Counted from the stretch's first letter, positions 8,188-17,682 are shown. The stretch is 64,000 nucleotides of DNA from Betaproteobacteria bacterium UBA1934 (GCA_002337055.1 DDFG01000004.1:562382-626381), one strand, 5' to 3'. The notes: generated from the letters alone by a model not told the origin. Made by a program: numbers and translations.

Positions 8188-9134
8188 TCGGTTTTTCCCA
8201 GATCGACCGCGACGGTTTCAAACGATTCACCCTTGCGGTCGGCGTGGCGAATCTTGACAGGCAACAGCTTGCGGTCGAGCGCCAGCCAGATGTCGGTGGT
8301 GGAATCGGTCTGCACGCGCACGTGCAGAGTACGGAAAGATCCGGCCGGCGTCTCCAGCGTCTCTTCGCCAAGCGACGCAAAATGATAGCGCTCGAACTTC
8401 TTGCCGTTGGCCACCCCGATGGTCGCGCCGTCCGCAAGCTGCGGCACGAACACCAGCTGGTAATGGAAGGAGACGAGATCCTGAGCGCCTTCCTCGAGGT
8501 CGAAACGTTTGTTGCCGCGCGTCAGTGTGACCTGCCGGGCCGCCCAGTCGAAATCGGCGTTTTCGTCCGTTTCGGCGCCGTTCCTCAAGGTGGAAAAGCG
8601 TGCCGGTTGCAGGCCGCCCGCCACGAACTTGCCGCGACTTTCCAGTTCCAGCCGGATCGGTTTGATCAGCGCCGCGAGCCCCGTGGTTTCGGTGATGATG
8701 CGCAGGCGGTAGGTGCCGTCCGCGTTGAACTCCCACTCATGTTGGGCACGGCCGATTTCCAGTTGCTGGTCGCCGCGATAAACCACGAAACGAATACCGC
8801 CATGAGCCGGGAGTTGCGCCTCAGCCACCTTGGGCGCCGGCGGAGAAGCCGGCTCACGCGCCTGGGGAGTCTCGCCGGCCGGCGCTGGCGGTATCGGCAA
8901 AGCGGCGACAGGTTCGGATGCGCGCGCCGCGGGCGCTGGCCGACGCGGCGGCGCCGGGCGGACCACCGGCAAGCGGGCGGGCTCGGCGGCCACCTCGGGT
9001 TTTTTGGGTATCTGCAATTCCGCGCGCAGCGGTGTCGGCTCCGGCACGGTAGATAAATCGACATCCGGCACAAACAGGGCCACTGCGTGGATCGCCAGCG
9101 AACCGGCAAAGGCGACGAGCAGCGCAAACGGCAT
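8184..9134 (-). CDS. DUF3108 domain-containing protein with proline-rich N-terminal linker
   Basis: 316 residues. A hydrophobic N-terminus (FALLVAFAGSLAIHAVALFV) anchors or exports it; residues of about 30-100 are rich in Pro and Ala (PAPPRRPAPAARA), like the linker of TonB-type proteins; the rest matches the DUF3108 fold (RFVVYRGDQQLEIGRAQHEWEF ... TDIWLALDRKLLPVKIRHAD). The domain is seen in envelope-associated proteins of proteobacteria; no biochemical function is known to me. It lies 6 nt downstream of purN and overlaps the methyltransferase gene. Confidence 0.8.
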   Translation of the reverse strand: MPFALLVAFAGSLAIHAVALFVPDVDLSTVPEPTPLRAELQIPKKPEVAAEPARLPVVRPAPPRRPAPAARASEPVAALPIPPAPAGETPQAREPASPPAPKVAEAQLPAHGGIRFVVYRGDQQLEIGRAQHEWEFNADGTYRLRIITETTGLAALIKPIRLELESRGKFVAGGLQPARFSTLRNGAETDENADFDWAARQVTLTRGNKRFDLEEGAQDLVSFHYQLVFVPQLADGATIGVANGKKFERYHFASLGEETLETPAGSFRTLHVRVQTDSTTDIWLALDRKLLPVKIRHADRKGESFETVAVDLGKTE

Positions 9135-9140
9135 GGCGGA

Positions 9141-9788
9141 TTACTCTTCCGTAGGTACAATCAGGCTGGCGGAGGCATCTTCCGCCAGTGCAAACCGCAC
9201 GCGGCCTTCGACCAGACGTGCCCGCCCCTCGATCAGCCAGCGTAGCGCCCGCGGATACACCAGATGCTCGACCGTCAGCACCCGCGCCGCGAGGTCGTGT
9301 TCGTCGTCGTTCTGCCGTACCGGCACCACCGCTTGCGCGATGATGGGCCCGTGATCGAGCGCCGGCGTCACAAAATGCACCGTGCAGCCATGCGCCTTGA
9401 CCCCCGCTGCCAGAGCCTGCCGATGCGTGTGCAAACCCGGAAAGGCCGGCAACAACGAGGGATGGATATTGATCAGCCGACCGGCAAAGCGCTCGACGAA
9501 CCCTTCGCTCAAGATGCGCATGAAACCCGCAAGCACCACCCAGTCGGGTCGATACGCCTCGATCGCCTCGGCCAGCGCCCGGTCAAATTCGACTCTGCCC
9601 GCAAACGCCCGGTGGTCGAGCACCTCCGTCGGAATACCGGCCGCCGCCGCCCGCGCCAGGCCGCCCGCATCCGGCCGGTTGCTGATCACCGCCGCCAGTT
9701 CGACCGGCAGGCGACCTTCGTCGTGCGCCTGGATCAGCGCTTCCATATTGCTGCCGCGACCGGAAATCAGCACCACGATACGATTCAT
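9141..9788 (-). CDS. purN: Phosphoribosylglycinamide formyltransferase (GAR transformylase)
   Basis: 215 residues starting MNRIVVLISGRGSNMEAL, the phosphate-binding opening of PurN. The catalytic set is visible: Asn and His in INIHPSLLPAFPGLHTH, and HGCTVHFVTPALDHGPIIAQ with the catalytic Asp. It transfers formyl from 10-formyl-THF to GAR in purine synthesis. The ATG at 9788 fits the family; an in-frame GTG at 9797 adds three residues. First gene of the minus-strand unit ending in mscS; purM is separate, 9 kb away. Confidence 0.95.
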   Translation of the reverse strand: MNRIVVLISGRGSNMEALIQAHDEGRLPVELAAVISNRPDAGGLARAAAAGIPTEVLDHRAFAGRVEFDRALAEAIEAYRPDWVVLAGFMRILSEGFVERFAGRLINIHPSLLPAFPGLHTHRQALAAGVKAHGCTVHFVTPALDHGPIIAQAVVPVRQNDDEHDLAARVLTVEHLVYPRALRWLIEGRARLVEGRVRFALAEDASASLIVPTEE

Positions 9789-9827
9789 TGGAGACACTTT
9801 ACTGGCACGAAAAAAATTGACGGTACA

Positions 9828-10469
9828 TCAGGCCTGCCGCTGCTGAAGATAACCCACCGCCACCGGCACCAGCGAGACCGCAATGATGACCACGATGACC
9901 AGCGAGAGGTTCTGCCTGACCCAGGGGAGATTGCCGAAAAAGTAGCCGACCAGGCACAGCGACACCACCCAGCCCACCGCACCGACCAGGTTATAGATCG
10001 TGAAGCGAAGATAGGTCATCGAACCAATGCCGGCGACAAACGGCGCAAAAGTCCGCAACAGCGGCAGGAAGCGCGAGATCACCAACGTCTTGCCGCCATG
10101 CCGCTCGTAAAAGGCATGAGTCTTGTCGAGTGCCGCCTTGTTGAAGAAACGCGAACCCTCCCAATGAAAGACCTTGGGCCCGAGAAAGCGACCAATCTGG
10201 TAGTTGAGCATGTTGCCCAGAATGGCCGCCAGCGACAACACGCCGATCAGTGTGGCGATATCCATACCGCCCTCGCCCAGCGCCGCCAGCGCACCGGCGA
10301 CGAACAGCAGGGAGTCGCCAGGCAGAAAGGGCGTCACCACAAACCCCGTTTCGGCAAAAATGATGACAAACAGAATGCCGTAGATCCACAGGCCATACTG
10401 AGCCACCATCAACGACAGGTGCTTGTCGAGATGGAGAACGATGTCAATGAACTGGAGTATCCATTCCAT
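9828..10469 (-). CDS. DedA family membrane protein
   Basis: 213 residues with several membrane segments. The DedA/VTT signature is present: FAETGFVVTPFLPGDSLLF, the motif with Gly-Arg in NYQIGRFLGPKVF and the arginine-containing ISRFLPLLRTFAPFVAG. DedA proteins act in envelope homeostasis and proton-motive-force-dependent lipid transport; the exact substrate here is unknown. Divergent from mutL, with only 53 bp between the start codons. Confidence 0.9.
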   Translation of the reverse strand: MEWILQFIDIVLHLDKHLSLMVAQYGLWIYGILFVIIFAETGFVVTPFLPGDSLLFVAGALAALGEGGMDIATLIGVLSLAAILGNMLNYQIGRFLGPKVFHWEGSRFFNKAALDKTHAFYERHGGKTLVISRFLPLLRTFAPFVAGIGSMTYLRFTIYNLVGAVGWVVSLCLVGYFFGNLPWVRQNLSLVIVVIIAVSLVPVAVGYLQQRQA

Positions 10470-10510
10470 GCGGCATTTCCGGTCGATAAAGCCGGGATTT
10501 TACCCCAAGG

Positions 10511-10516
10511 TATAAT
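10511..10516 (+). promoter_or_regulatory. -10 element directly before mutL
   Basis: Perfect TATAAT ends 6 nt before the mutL ATG, so a transcript initiated here would begin at or next to the start codon. No good -35 is visible at 16-18 bp. Confidence 0.4.
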
Positions 10517-10522
10517 CTGGCC

Positions 10523-12286
10523 ATGCCCATTCAACGCCTGCCCGACCTCCTGATCAGCCAGATAGCCGCCGGCGAGGTCGTCGAACGCCCTGCCTCGGTG
10601 CTGAAGGAACTCCTCGAAAACAGTCTGGACGCGGGCGGCACGGCGATTCAGGTGCAACTCGAAGAGGGCGGCGTCAAACTGATCCGCGTCGCCGACGACG
10701 GCTGCGGTATCCCGCAAGACGAGCTGGCGCTGGCGCTGACGCGGCATGCGACCTCAAAAATCACCTCGCTGGACGACCTGGAGCAGGTCGCCACGCTGGG
10801 TTTTCGCGGCGAGGCGCTCGCCTCGGTGGCCTCGGTGGCACGCCTGACGCTGACCAGCCGCGCACAGGGCGCCGGCCATGCCTGGAAACAGAAGGGCGAA
10901 GCCAACTCATCGCCAGAGCCGGCAGCCTTGATGGCCGGCACCGTCGTCGAAATGCGCGATCTCTATTTCAACACGCCGGCGCGACGCAAGTTTCTTAAGG
11001 CGGAGGCCACCGAATACGCCCATTGCGCCGATGTGGTCCGCCGCCTGGCGCTGACCCGGCCCGATGTCGCGTTCAGCCTCAGCCACAATGGGCGCGCCAA
11101 CCTGCAACTGGCGCCGACCGGGCGCGCCCGGCGCATCGCCGACGTGCTCGGCGAGGATTTCGTCGCCCACGCCCGACCGCTGGATGTGGAGGCCGCCGAA
11201 CTCCGCCTCGGCGGTATGGTGGTCGACCCCGTTCACGCCGATCACGGCCGGGAAGGCCAGTATGTCTTCGTCAACGGCCGCTTCGTCCGCGACAAGGTGA
11301 TCGGCCACGCCCTGCGCGAAGCGTACCGGGATGTGCTGCACGGCAGCCGGCAACCGTCGGTCTGCCTGTTCCTGGACATCGAACCGGCCAGAGTCGATGT
11401 CAACGTGCACCCGGCGAAGACCGAAGTGCGTTTCCGTGACGCGCGCGCGGTGCATCAGTTCGTCTTCCACGCCGTGCAGCGCACGCTCGCCACAGCACGA
11501 CCCGCGGCAACCGCCGCTCCCCCGGCGCAGTGGGTGCCCCCCCCGGCGACATCCGTGCCCTCCCGACAAGTACCCCTTGAGGTGACCGAACCGGCGGCGG
11601 AGGCTTATCTGGCATTCGCCCGTGCCGCGCCGCCTGAAACCGGCGCTCGTGCGCCCGACACACCACTCTTCGCACCATCCGGCACGCTCGCCGGAGAAGG
11701 CCCGCCTCCCCTCGGTTACGCGCTGGCGCAGTTGCACGGCATCTACATCCTCGCCCAGAACAGCGCCGGGCTGGTGCTCGTCGACATGCACGCGGCGCAC
11801 GAACGCATCCTTTACGAGAAGCTGAAAACCGCCTGCGATGCCCACGGGGTGGCGCGGCAAACGCTGCTCATCCCCGGTGTGTTCGAAGCCGACGCGGTCG
11901 ACATCGCACTGGTTGAGGAACACGCCACGGCGATTGGCGACCTGGGCTTTGAACTCGCCCCGGTCGGGCCCCGGCAACTCGCCGTGCGAGGCGTGCCGGC
12001 GCTGTTGCGGGCGGCCGATCCAGTCGCGCTGGCGCGGAGTCTGCTCGCCGACCTGCGCGAACACGGCATCAGCGCGCTCGTCACCGCCCGCCGCAACGAG
12101 TTGCTGGCGACCATGGCCTGCCATGGCGCTGTGCGGGCGCACCGTTCGCTGACCGTGCCGGAAATGAACGCGCTGTTAAGGCAAATGGAAGCGACCGAAC
12201 GCGCCGGCCAATGCAACCACGGCCGTCCGACCTGGACAGAACTGCCACTGGCCGCGCTCGACCAGCTTTTCCTGCGCGGAAGATGA
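10523..12286 (+). CDS. mutL: DNA mismatch repair protein MutL (with endonuclease motif)
   Basis: 587 residues. N-terminal GHKL ATPase: EVVERPASVLKELLENSLDAG, DDGCGIP, ATSKI and GFRGEALASVASV. A Pro/Ala-rich linker spans about 325-400. The C-terminal domain carries DMHAAHERILYE, matching the metal-binding nuclease motif (usually DQHA-x2-E-x4-E, here Met for Gln), plus ACHGAVRAH and CNHGRPT, the other metal-site motifs of nuclease-type MutL. It should therefore nick DNA itself rather than act through MutH. It overlaps miaA by ATGA. Confidence 0.96.
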   Translation: MPIQRLPDLLISQIAAGEVVERPASVLKELLENSLDAGGTAIQVQLEEGGVKLIRVADDGCGIPQDELALALTRHATSKITSLDDLEQVATLGFRGEALASVASVARLTLTSRAQGAGHAWKQKGEANSSPEPAALMAGTVVEMRDLYFNTPARRKFLKAEATEYAHCADVVRRLALTRPDVAFSLSHNGRANLQLAPTGRARRIADVLGEDFVAHARPLDVEAAELRLGGMVVDPVHADHGREGQYVFVNGRFVRDKVIGHALREAYRDVLHGSRQPSVCLFLDIEPARVDVNVHPAKTEVRFRDARAVHQFVFHAVQRTLATARPAATAAPPAQWVPPPATSVPSRQVPLEVTEPAAEAYLAFARAAPPETGARAPDTPLFAPSGTLAGEGPPPLGYALAQLHGIYILAQNSAGLVLVDMHAAHERILYEKLKTACDAHGVARQTLLIPGVFEADAVDIALVEEHATAIGDLGFELAPVGPRQLAVRGVPALLRAADPVALARSLLADLREHGISALVTARRNELLATMACHGAVRAHRSLTVPEMNALLRQMEATERAGQCNHGRPTWTELPLAALDQLFLRGR

Positions 12287-13224
12287 GACTGCCTCCCGCC
12301 ATCCTGTTGATGGGCCCGACCGCCAGCGGCAAGACCGCGCTGGCGCTGGAAATCGCCGAACGATTCCCTGTGTCGCTGATCAGCGTCGACTCGGCGCTGG
12401 TCTTTCGCGACATGAATATCGGCACCGCCAAACCCGATGCCGGCACGCTGGCTCGCTACCCGCACGCCCTGATCGATCTGATTACGCCGGAAGAAACCTA
12501 TTCGGCGGCGCGATTCCGCACCGACGCGCTGGTGGCGATGGCCGCGAGTACGGCAGCAGGCAAGATTCCGCTGTTGGTCGGCGGCACAATGCTCTATTTC
12601 AAGACCCTGCTCGACGGTCTAGCCGACTTGCCGGAAGCCGACCCCGCGCTCCGGGCCGAAATCGATCGTGAAGCCGCCACGCGCGGCTGGCCGGCGCTAC
12701 ACGCCGAACTGGCCCGCCTGGACCCGGCCACCGCCGCGCGCCTGCACCCCACCGACGCCCAGCGCCTGCAACGCGCACTGGAAATCTACCGGGGCAGTGG
12801 CCGGTCGATGTCCGAGTGGCTGGCGGCAGGCGGCGAATCCCGCGCGCCCTACGCATTCATATCCCTGGGACTGTTACCCTCTGATCGTAGCGTGCTGCAC
12901 GGTCGCATCGCCGAGCGCTTCGACGCGATGCTCGCGGCCGGGCTGGACGAGGAAGTCCGGGGGTTGCGCCAGACCTATCGCCTGCACCTCGGCTTGCCGT
13001 CCATGCGCTGCGTGGGCTATCGCCAGACTTGGGAAGCGCAGGAAGGCCTGATCCCGCGCGCCGAGTTGCGCGACCGGGGTATCTTCGCCACGCGCCAGCT
13101 CGCCAAGCGGCAAATCACCTGGATCAGCAACACCCTTAAGCCGGAATGTCTGGATTGCCTCGATCCCGCCCTGATCGACCAAAGCCTCCAGCGACTCGCG
13201 CAAAGACTGGACGAAACAAGGTAA
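12283..13224 (+). CDS. miaA: tRNA dimethylallyltransferase
   Basis: 313 residues starting MRLPPAILLMGPTASGKTAL with a Walker A/P-loop, followed by SVDSALVFRDMNIGTAKP and LVGGTMLYFKTLLDGL, all conserved in MiaA. The enzyme adds dimethylallyl to A37 of tRNAs reading UNN codons. The ATG overlaps the mutL stop (ATGA). mutL-miaA pairing is conserved across many proteobacteria (there often followed by hfq, which is absent here). Confidence 0.96.
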   Translation: MRLPPAILLMGPTASGKTALALEIAERFPVSLISVDSALVFRDMNIGTAKPDAGTLARYPHALIDLITPEETYSAARFRTDALVAMAASTAAGKIPLLVGGTMLYFKTLLDGLADLPEADPALRAEIDREAATRGWPALHAELARLDPATAARLHPTDAQRLQRALEIYRGSGRSMSEWLAAGGESRAPYAFISLGLLPSDRSVLHGRIAERFDAMLAAGLDEEVRGLRQTYRLHLGLPSMRCVGYRQTWEAQEGLIPRAELRDRGIFATRQLAKRQITWISNTLKPECLDCLDPALIDQSLQRLAQRLDETR

Positions 13225-13321
13225 CCCCGCACCGGACAAGGTTTTGCGATGAACCTCTGTTCAAGAAACCACGCGGACGGTATGCTGCGACGCAAAATCC
13301 ATTTTCTAGGAGGACATCGGA

Positions 13322-16300
13322 ATGCGGTTGTTGCCCCGTTTGCTCGTGCAACTGGTCACACCTTTTCTGATCCTCGCTCTTGCGATCCTGTTGCTGCTGG
13401 GCAGCCTGATCGAACCGTATTTCCGTGAGATCATTCTCCACACCGCCAGCATCAATCTCGAGCTCCGCGCCCAGTCGCTGGAGGCCCGCCTGGCGGCAGA
13501 ACGGCGCACGCTGCAAACCCTGGCGACCAAGTCGATCGTCCCGGATACCCCCGACACACGACTGAACGCATGGCGCACGCTATTTCCGGCGGCGGACGAG
13601 GTATTCATCATCTCGGGCGATGGTGACGCCCGAAACAGTGACGGGCAGCGCATCAGTCTGCGCGCTCGACCGGAGTGGGCTTTTGTCGCCTCTGGCGAGG
13701 CGGCACTCACATCGGCGGTAGCCAGTCCATTTTCCGGGAAACCGGTTGTCGTCATGCTCGAACCGTTGCGCGGGGCCGGCGGGCGAGTAACCGGGGCAAT
13801 GGGCGTCACATTCTCCGTCGATACACTGGGCACCTGGATCCATGGCCTGAGCCTGTATCCAGGTGGCGTGCAATTGCTCGTCGACGGCAAAGGTTCGCCG
13901 CTGGTTGGCCATCCTGAGGAAAGTATCGTTCCCGGTGTCGCCGCCGACCGCGTGCGCGCGCCACGCACAGCGGCGATTCTGGAAGCTACCGCCGCCGCGC
14001 ACCCCGCCAATGCCTGGCAGGGCTTGCAACATGCTGTTGCCGGCAGCGACTGGCAAATCATCGTCGCCTTCCCCGAAGAAATTCTGTTTGCCCCCATTCA
14101 TCGTGCCCGGCAGACCGGACTGATCGCCATTCTGATACTCACCATCGCTGCCGTGACGGCCATTGTCATCCTGCACCGTTCCCTGATCAAGCCAATACGC
14201 GACCTCGCCGACGCGCAGGAAAAACTGAAACAAGGTGAATGCACGCGCATTGACAGCACACGGCGCGACGAACTGGGGCAACTCGCGCATTCTTTCAACG
14301 AGATGGCAACACAACTCGCCACCGCACTAGGCGATGCGCGACAAGCCGAAGCCCGTTATCGTTCGCTATTCGAGCACGCGCACGATGCAATTCTGCTCGC
14401 GGCCGAGGGCGAGGATGGGTCATTCCGCTTCGTCGATGGCAATGCTTGCGCCTGCGCGTTGTTTGGTTGCGAACTCGCCGAGTTGCTGCAAAGCGGGCCG
14501 GCCGACTTCTCGCCCCCCACGCAACCCGACGGCCGCGACAGTCGCGCCGCTGCGGCCGCCCATAGCCACGCCGCACTCACCGGGAAAGCACAACTCTTCA
14601 TCTGGCAACACCTGAACAAATCGGGCCGACGGCTCACCACGGAAGTCAGCCTGAAGCGCATTGAAATGAGCGGTTCGCCATTGCTCATGGCAGTAATCCG
14701 CGACATCAGCGCGCGCGAGGCAACAGCACGTTACGCCCGCGAGATGGAATCCAAGTTCCAGCGCGTGTTTTCCGCCAGCGTTGATTACATGATCGTCGCC
14801 CGCCTGCGCGATGGCCTCATTGTCGAAGCAAACGAGGGCTTTGAGCGCCTGACCGGTTATCCACCAGACGAGGCCATCGGCAAGACCACGCTCGAACTCG
14901 CTCTCTGGGCCGACGCCGACAGTCGCGAACAATTCGTGGCTGATCTGCGCGCTGCCTCGCGTCTGAACGACTATCCAATGGCCATGCGGATTCGGAGCGG
15001 CGAAGTGCGCGAGATCAGTCTCTCGATCGCGACCCTCGATCTTGACGGCGAGCCCTTTTACGTCTCGATTGCCCGCGACGTCACCGACGAGCGCCGCCTC
15101 CAACGCGCCCTAGCAACCTCCGAGGCGCGCCTGAAGACCATCATCGAGACCACCCCCTCGCCGATCTGCATCAATCGGGTGACGGATCTCACCTATGTCA
15201 GCGTCAATCCCGCCTGGGAGCAACTGTACGGCCTGAGCGAGGTGGATGTTGTCGGCAAGACTCTTTCCGATTGCGGATTCACCGCTGTTAACGCCAGCGC
15301 GCTCAGGCAGCAGACGCGGCAATTGTTGGCAAACGGCCATATCGAAGGCGAGGAAGCCGAGTTCATCACGCCGGACGGGCGCCGGGTCGCCATCATCTAC
15401 GCCAGCCGCATCATCGAGCTTGACGGCGAAGCCGTGTTGATTTCGATCAACGCCGATGTCAGTCGCATGAAGGAGGTCGAACGTCGTCTGAAAGTCGTCG
15501 TCGAATCTGCGCCAGCCATTATTGTGATCAATCGGCTTTCAGATCTCACCTATCTTGATATCAATCCTGAATTCGTCCGCCTGTTCGAGTGCCATCCCGA
15601 CGAAATTCTGGGCCGCACGCTACAGCAGGCGGGATTCACCATCGTCAACCATGCGGCGGTGCGCGAACAGACCGAGCGTCTGATGAATCTGGGCAGGCTG
15701 GATAACGCTCAGGGCGAATTTGTCACTGCGGCAGGCAAGCGCGTCAGCATTGTCTATTCAAGCCGCATCACCGAGTTGGAAGGTGAACCCGTGATCCTGA
15801 CCATGGCCGCCGACATTACCCACATCAAGGCAGTGGAAGCCGGCTTGCGCGAGGCCAAGCTTGCCTTGCAGGAGAGCGAGCAGCGCTTCATCGTGCTCTT
15901 CCAGTCTTCGCCCATCGCGCTCAGCGTGTCACTGCTAGCCGCCGAGAGCTATCGGCTGAGCGAATTAAACGCCGCCTGGTACAAAACGTTCGGATACAGC
16001 GCCGATGACGCGCTCGGCCGCTCGCCTATCGAACTGGGTCTCTGGCCCAACCCGATCGACCATGCCGGTTACTATCGTCAGATCGAAGAAACCGGCGAGG
16101 TGCACGATTACGATGTCTGGCTGCTTCGCAAGGACGGCTCGGCGCTGCTGTGCGGCCTGTCGGCGCAACGTATCGTGGTCGGAAGGCAGACGCTACTGCT
16201 GACCGCGTGCGTCGACATGACGGAAAAACGGCGAATCGAACAGGAAATACGCGACCTCAATGCGAGCCTTGAAAATCGCATCCAGCAACGTACCTACGAA

Positions 16301-17104
16301 CTGCAACAGGCCCAAGCCGAGTTGATGCGCTCTGAAAAGCTGGCAGCACTGGGTTCACTCGTGGCGGGCGTTGCGCATGAATTGAACACCCCGATTGGCA
16401 CCAGCCTGACGGTCGCTTCGACGCTGACCGAACGCAGCCGCGAAATTGCCGCCTCGCTGGAACAAGGCCTGCGCCGCTCGGCGCTAGAAGCCTATCTTAC
16501 CGATGTACGCACGGGCAACGACATCCTCGTTCGCAACCTGCAACGGTCAGCGGAACTGATCCAGAGTTTCAAGAACATCGCGGTGGACCAATCCAGCCAC
16601 CAGCAACGTGACTTCGATTTGCGAATGATCGTCGACGAGACACTGGCTGCCCTGCGCCCCTCGTTGAAGAAAAAGCCCCACACTGTCAACAATGCCGTTG
16701 AAGCAGGGCTTCACATGAACAGCTATGCGGGGTCGCTCGAACAGGTGATCGTCAATCTGGTCAATAACGCCATCCTGCACGGCTTCGACGGGCGCGATCA
16801 TGGTACAGTCACGCTCACGGGTAGCCGCCACGACCCGGATGCCGTGCGCCTGGCAGTTCACGACGACGGTTGCGGCATTGCATCCACTCATCTCTCACGG
16901 ATATTCGACCCGTTCTACACCACCAAACTGGGTCGGGGCGGCTCTGGGCTCGGCTTACACATCGTCCGCAGCATTGTCGAGGACATACTCGGCGGCCAGA
17001 TTCACGTCGATAGCGAAATCGGCCGGGGCACCACCATGACGCTGATCCTGCCCCGACACGCGCCCGCTCACATCCCGACGTCCTACGACGCGCCCGACGA
17101 CTGA
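13322..17104 (+). CDS. Large sensor histidine kinase with Cache, HAMP and five PAS domains
   Basis: 1260 residues, starting at an ATG 6 nt after TAGGAGG. N-terminal anchor (LVQLVTPFLILALAILLLLG, about 8-27), periplasmic Cache-type domain, second membrane helix (about 266-288), HAMP, then five PAS domains (about 345-475, 480-600, 603-721, 722-840, 860-985), a coiled coil, His1019 in GVAHELNTPIG, and a HATPase domain (NLVNNAILHG, DDGCGI, GRGGSGLGLHIV). PAS3 and PAS4 are an evident tandem duplication. No receiver domain is fused and no regulator gene is adjacent, so its partner is unknown. Confidence 0.92.
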   Translation: MRLLPRLLVQLVTPFLILALAILLLLGSLIEPYFREIILHTASINLELRAQSLEARLAAERRTLQTLATKSIVPDTPDTRLNAWRTLFPAADEVFIISGDGDARNSDGQRISLRARPEWAFVASGEAALTSAVASPFSGKPVVVMLEPLRGAGGRVTGAMGVTFSVDTLGTWIHGLSLYPGGVQLLVDGKGSPLVGHPEESIVPGVAADRVRAPRTAAILEATAAAHPANAWQGLQHAVAGSDWQIIVAFPEEILFAPIHRARQTGLIAILILTIAAVTAIVILHRSLIKPIRDLADAQEKLKQGECTRIDSTRRDELGQLAHSFNEMATQLATALGDARQAEARYRSLFEHAHDAILLAAEGEDGSFRFVDGNACACALFGCELAELLQSGPADFSPPTQPDGRDSRAAAAAHSHAALTGKAQLFIWQHLNKSGRRLTTEVSLKRIEMSGSPLLMAVIRDISAREATARYAREMESKFQRVFSASVDYMIVARLRDGLIVEANEGFERLTGYPPDEAIGKTTLELALWADADSREQFVADLRAASRLNDYPMAMRIRSGEVREISLSIATLDLDGEPFYVSIARDVTDERRLQRALATSEARLKTIIETTPSPICINRVTDLTYVSVNPAWEQLYGLSEVDVVGKTLSDCGFTAVNASALRQQTRQLLANGHIEGEEAEFITPDGRRVAIIYASRIIELDGEAVLISINADVSRMKEVERRLKVVVESAPAIIVINRLSDLTYLDINPEFVRLFECHPDEILGRTLQQAGFTIVNHAAVREQTERLMNLGRLDNAQGEFVTAAGKRVSIVYSSRITELEGEPVILTMAADITHIKAVEAGLREAKLALQESEQRFIVLFQSSPIALSVSLLAAESYRLSELNAAWYKTFGYSADDALGRSPIELGLWPNPIDHAGYYRQIEETGEVHDYDVWLLRKDGSALLCGLSAQRIVVGRQTLLLTACVDMTEKRRIEQEIRDLNASLENRIQQRTYELQQAQAELMRSEKLAALGSLVAGVAHELNTPIGTSLTVASTLTERSREIAASLEQGLRRSALEAYLTDVRTGNDILVRNLQRSAELIQSFKNIAVDQSSHQQRDFDLRMIVDETLAALRPSLKKKPHTVNNAVEAGLHMNSYAGSLEQVIVNLVNNAILHGFDGRDHGTVTLTGSRHDPDAVRLAVHDDGCGIASTHLSRIFDPFYTTKLGRGGSGLGLHIVRSIVEDILGGQIHVDSEIGRGTTMTLILPRHAPAHIPTSYDAPDD
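15128..15841 (+). repeat. Intragenic tandem duplication of a 357-bp PAS unit
   Basis: Residues 603-721 and 722-840 of the kinase align end to end without gaps, each 119 residues long. Shared landmarks at equal offsets: RLK, INR.(T/S)DLTY, (V/I)NP, GF, RVxI.Y(A/S)SRI.EL.GE and AD(V/I). Short DNA identities such as GATCTCACCTAT persist. The duplication is old: the third codon positions have drifted widely. Confidence 0.8.
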
Positions 17105-17119
17105 CCTCAAAGCTTCACC

Positions 17120-17548
17120 ATGGTCCAAAACAAGACCCAACCCGTTGCCGGCAATCCCGCCGCGTTCATCGCTGCCATCGAGGATTCCACCCGCCGTGCC
17201 AATTGCAAAATACTGTCCGCGTTGCGAACCCGTGTGTCTACGCACCAATCGGTAACGAGGAGCAGAGCCATCATCGGTTTCGGAACTCACGACTACGCAC
17301 CGGCAGGTGGCCGCACGGGCGAGATCTGCGCCATCGGATTCGCCGCCCGCAAGGGTGAAATCAGCCTCTATGGCGTCATCGGCAAAGCCGTCAATCCCGC
17401 GCTGTTGACTCGGCTGGGCAAGCACAAGCGGGGCAAAGGCTCCATGTACGCTCGGCAACTGAACAACATTGACCTTGCTATGTTAGAGACACCGCTTGTC
17501 GATGCGTTCCACCGCGCATATGTCGACACCACCTCGACATGCGCCTGA
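17120..17548 (+). CDS. DUF1801 domain protein, diverged
   Basis: 142 residues. NPAAFIAAIEDSTRRANCKIL, IIGFGTHDYAPAGGRTGEIC, GFAARKGEISLYGV and LGKHKRGKGSMYARQLNNID match the DUF1801 (YdhG-like) fold in order. The family's usual VTG-x-x-P-x-MWG segment before IIGFG reads VSTHQSVTRSR here, so the normally conserved Trp-Gly is lost by substitutions, with no frameshift. Function of the family is unknown. It starts 16 nt after the kinase stop and may be co-transcribed. Confidence 0.7.
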   Translation: MVQNKTQPVAGNPAAFIAAIEDSTRRANCKILSALRTRVSTHQSVTRSRAIIGFGTHDYAPAGGRTGEICAIGFAARKGEISLYGVIGKAVNPALLTRLGKHKRGKGSMYARQLNNIDLAMLETPLVDAFHRAYVDTTSTCA

Positions 17549-17682
17549 TGTTCACCCCGTTTTCGTTTGCGCCCCCTCGATTTTCTTGTACTTGAGTTTT
17601 TTACGCTATCGGGGTTGTTTTTTGTCGAGTCCGTTAACCACCTCCATTTTCATGCGGTGACAACCGCTCAGGAGATTCTGTC

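Noticed and set aside
9264..10553. 429-codon plus-strand frame across purN and dedA
   Set aside because: Antisense to two certain genes and rich in His/Arg/Gln, as expected of a shadow frame.
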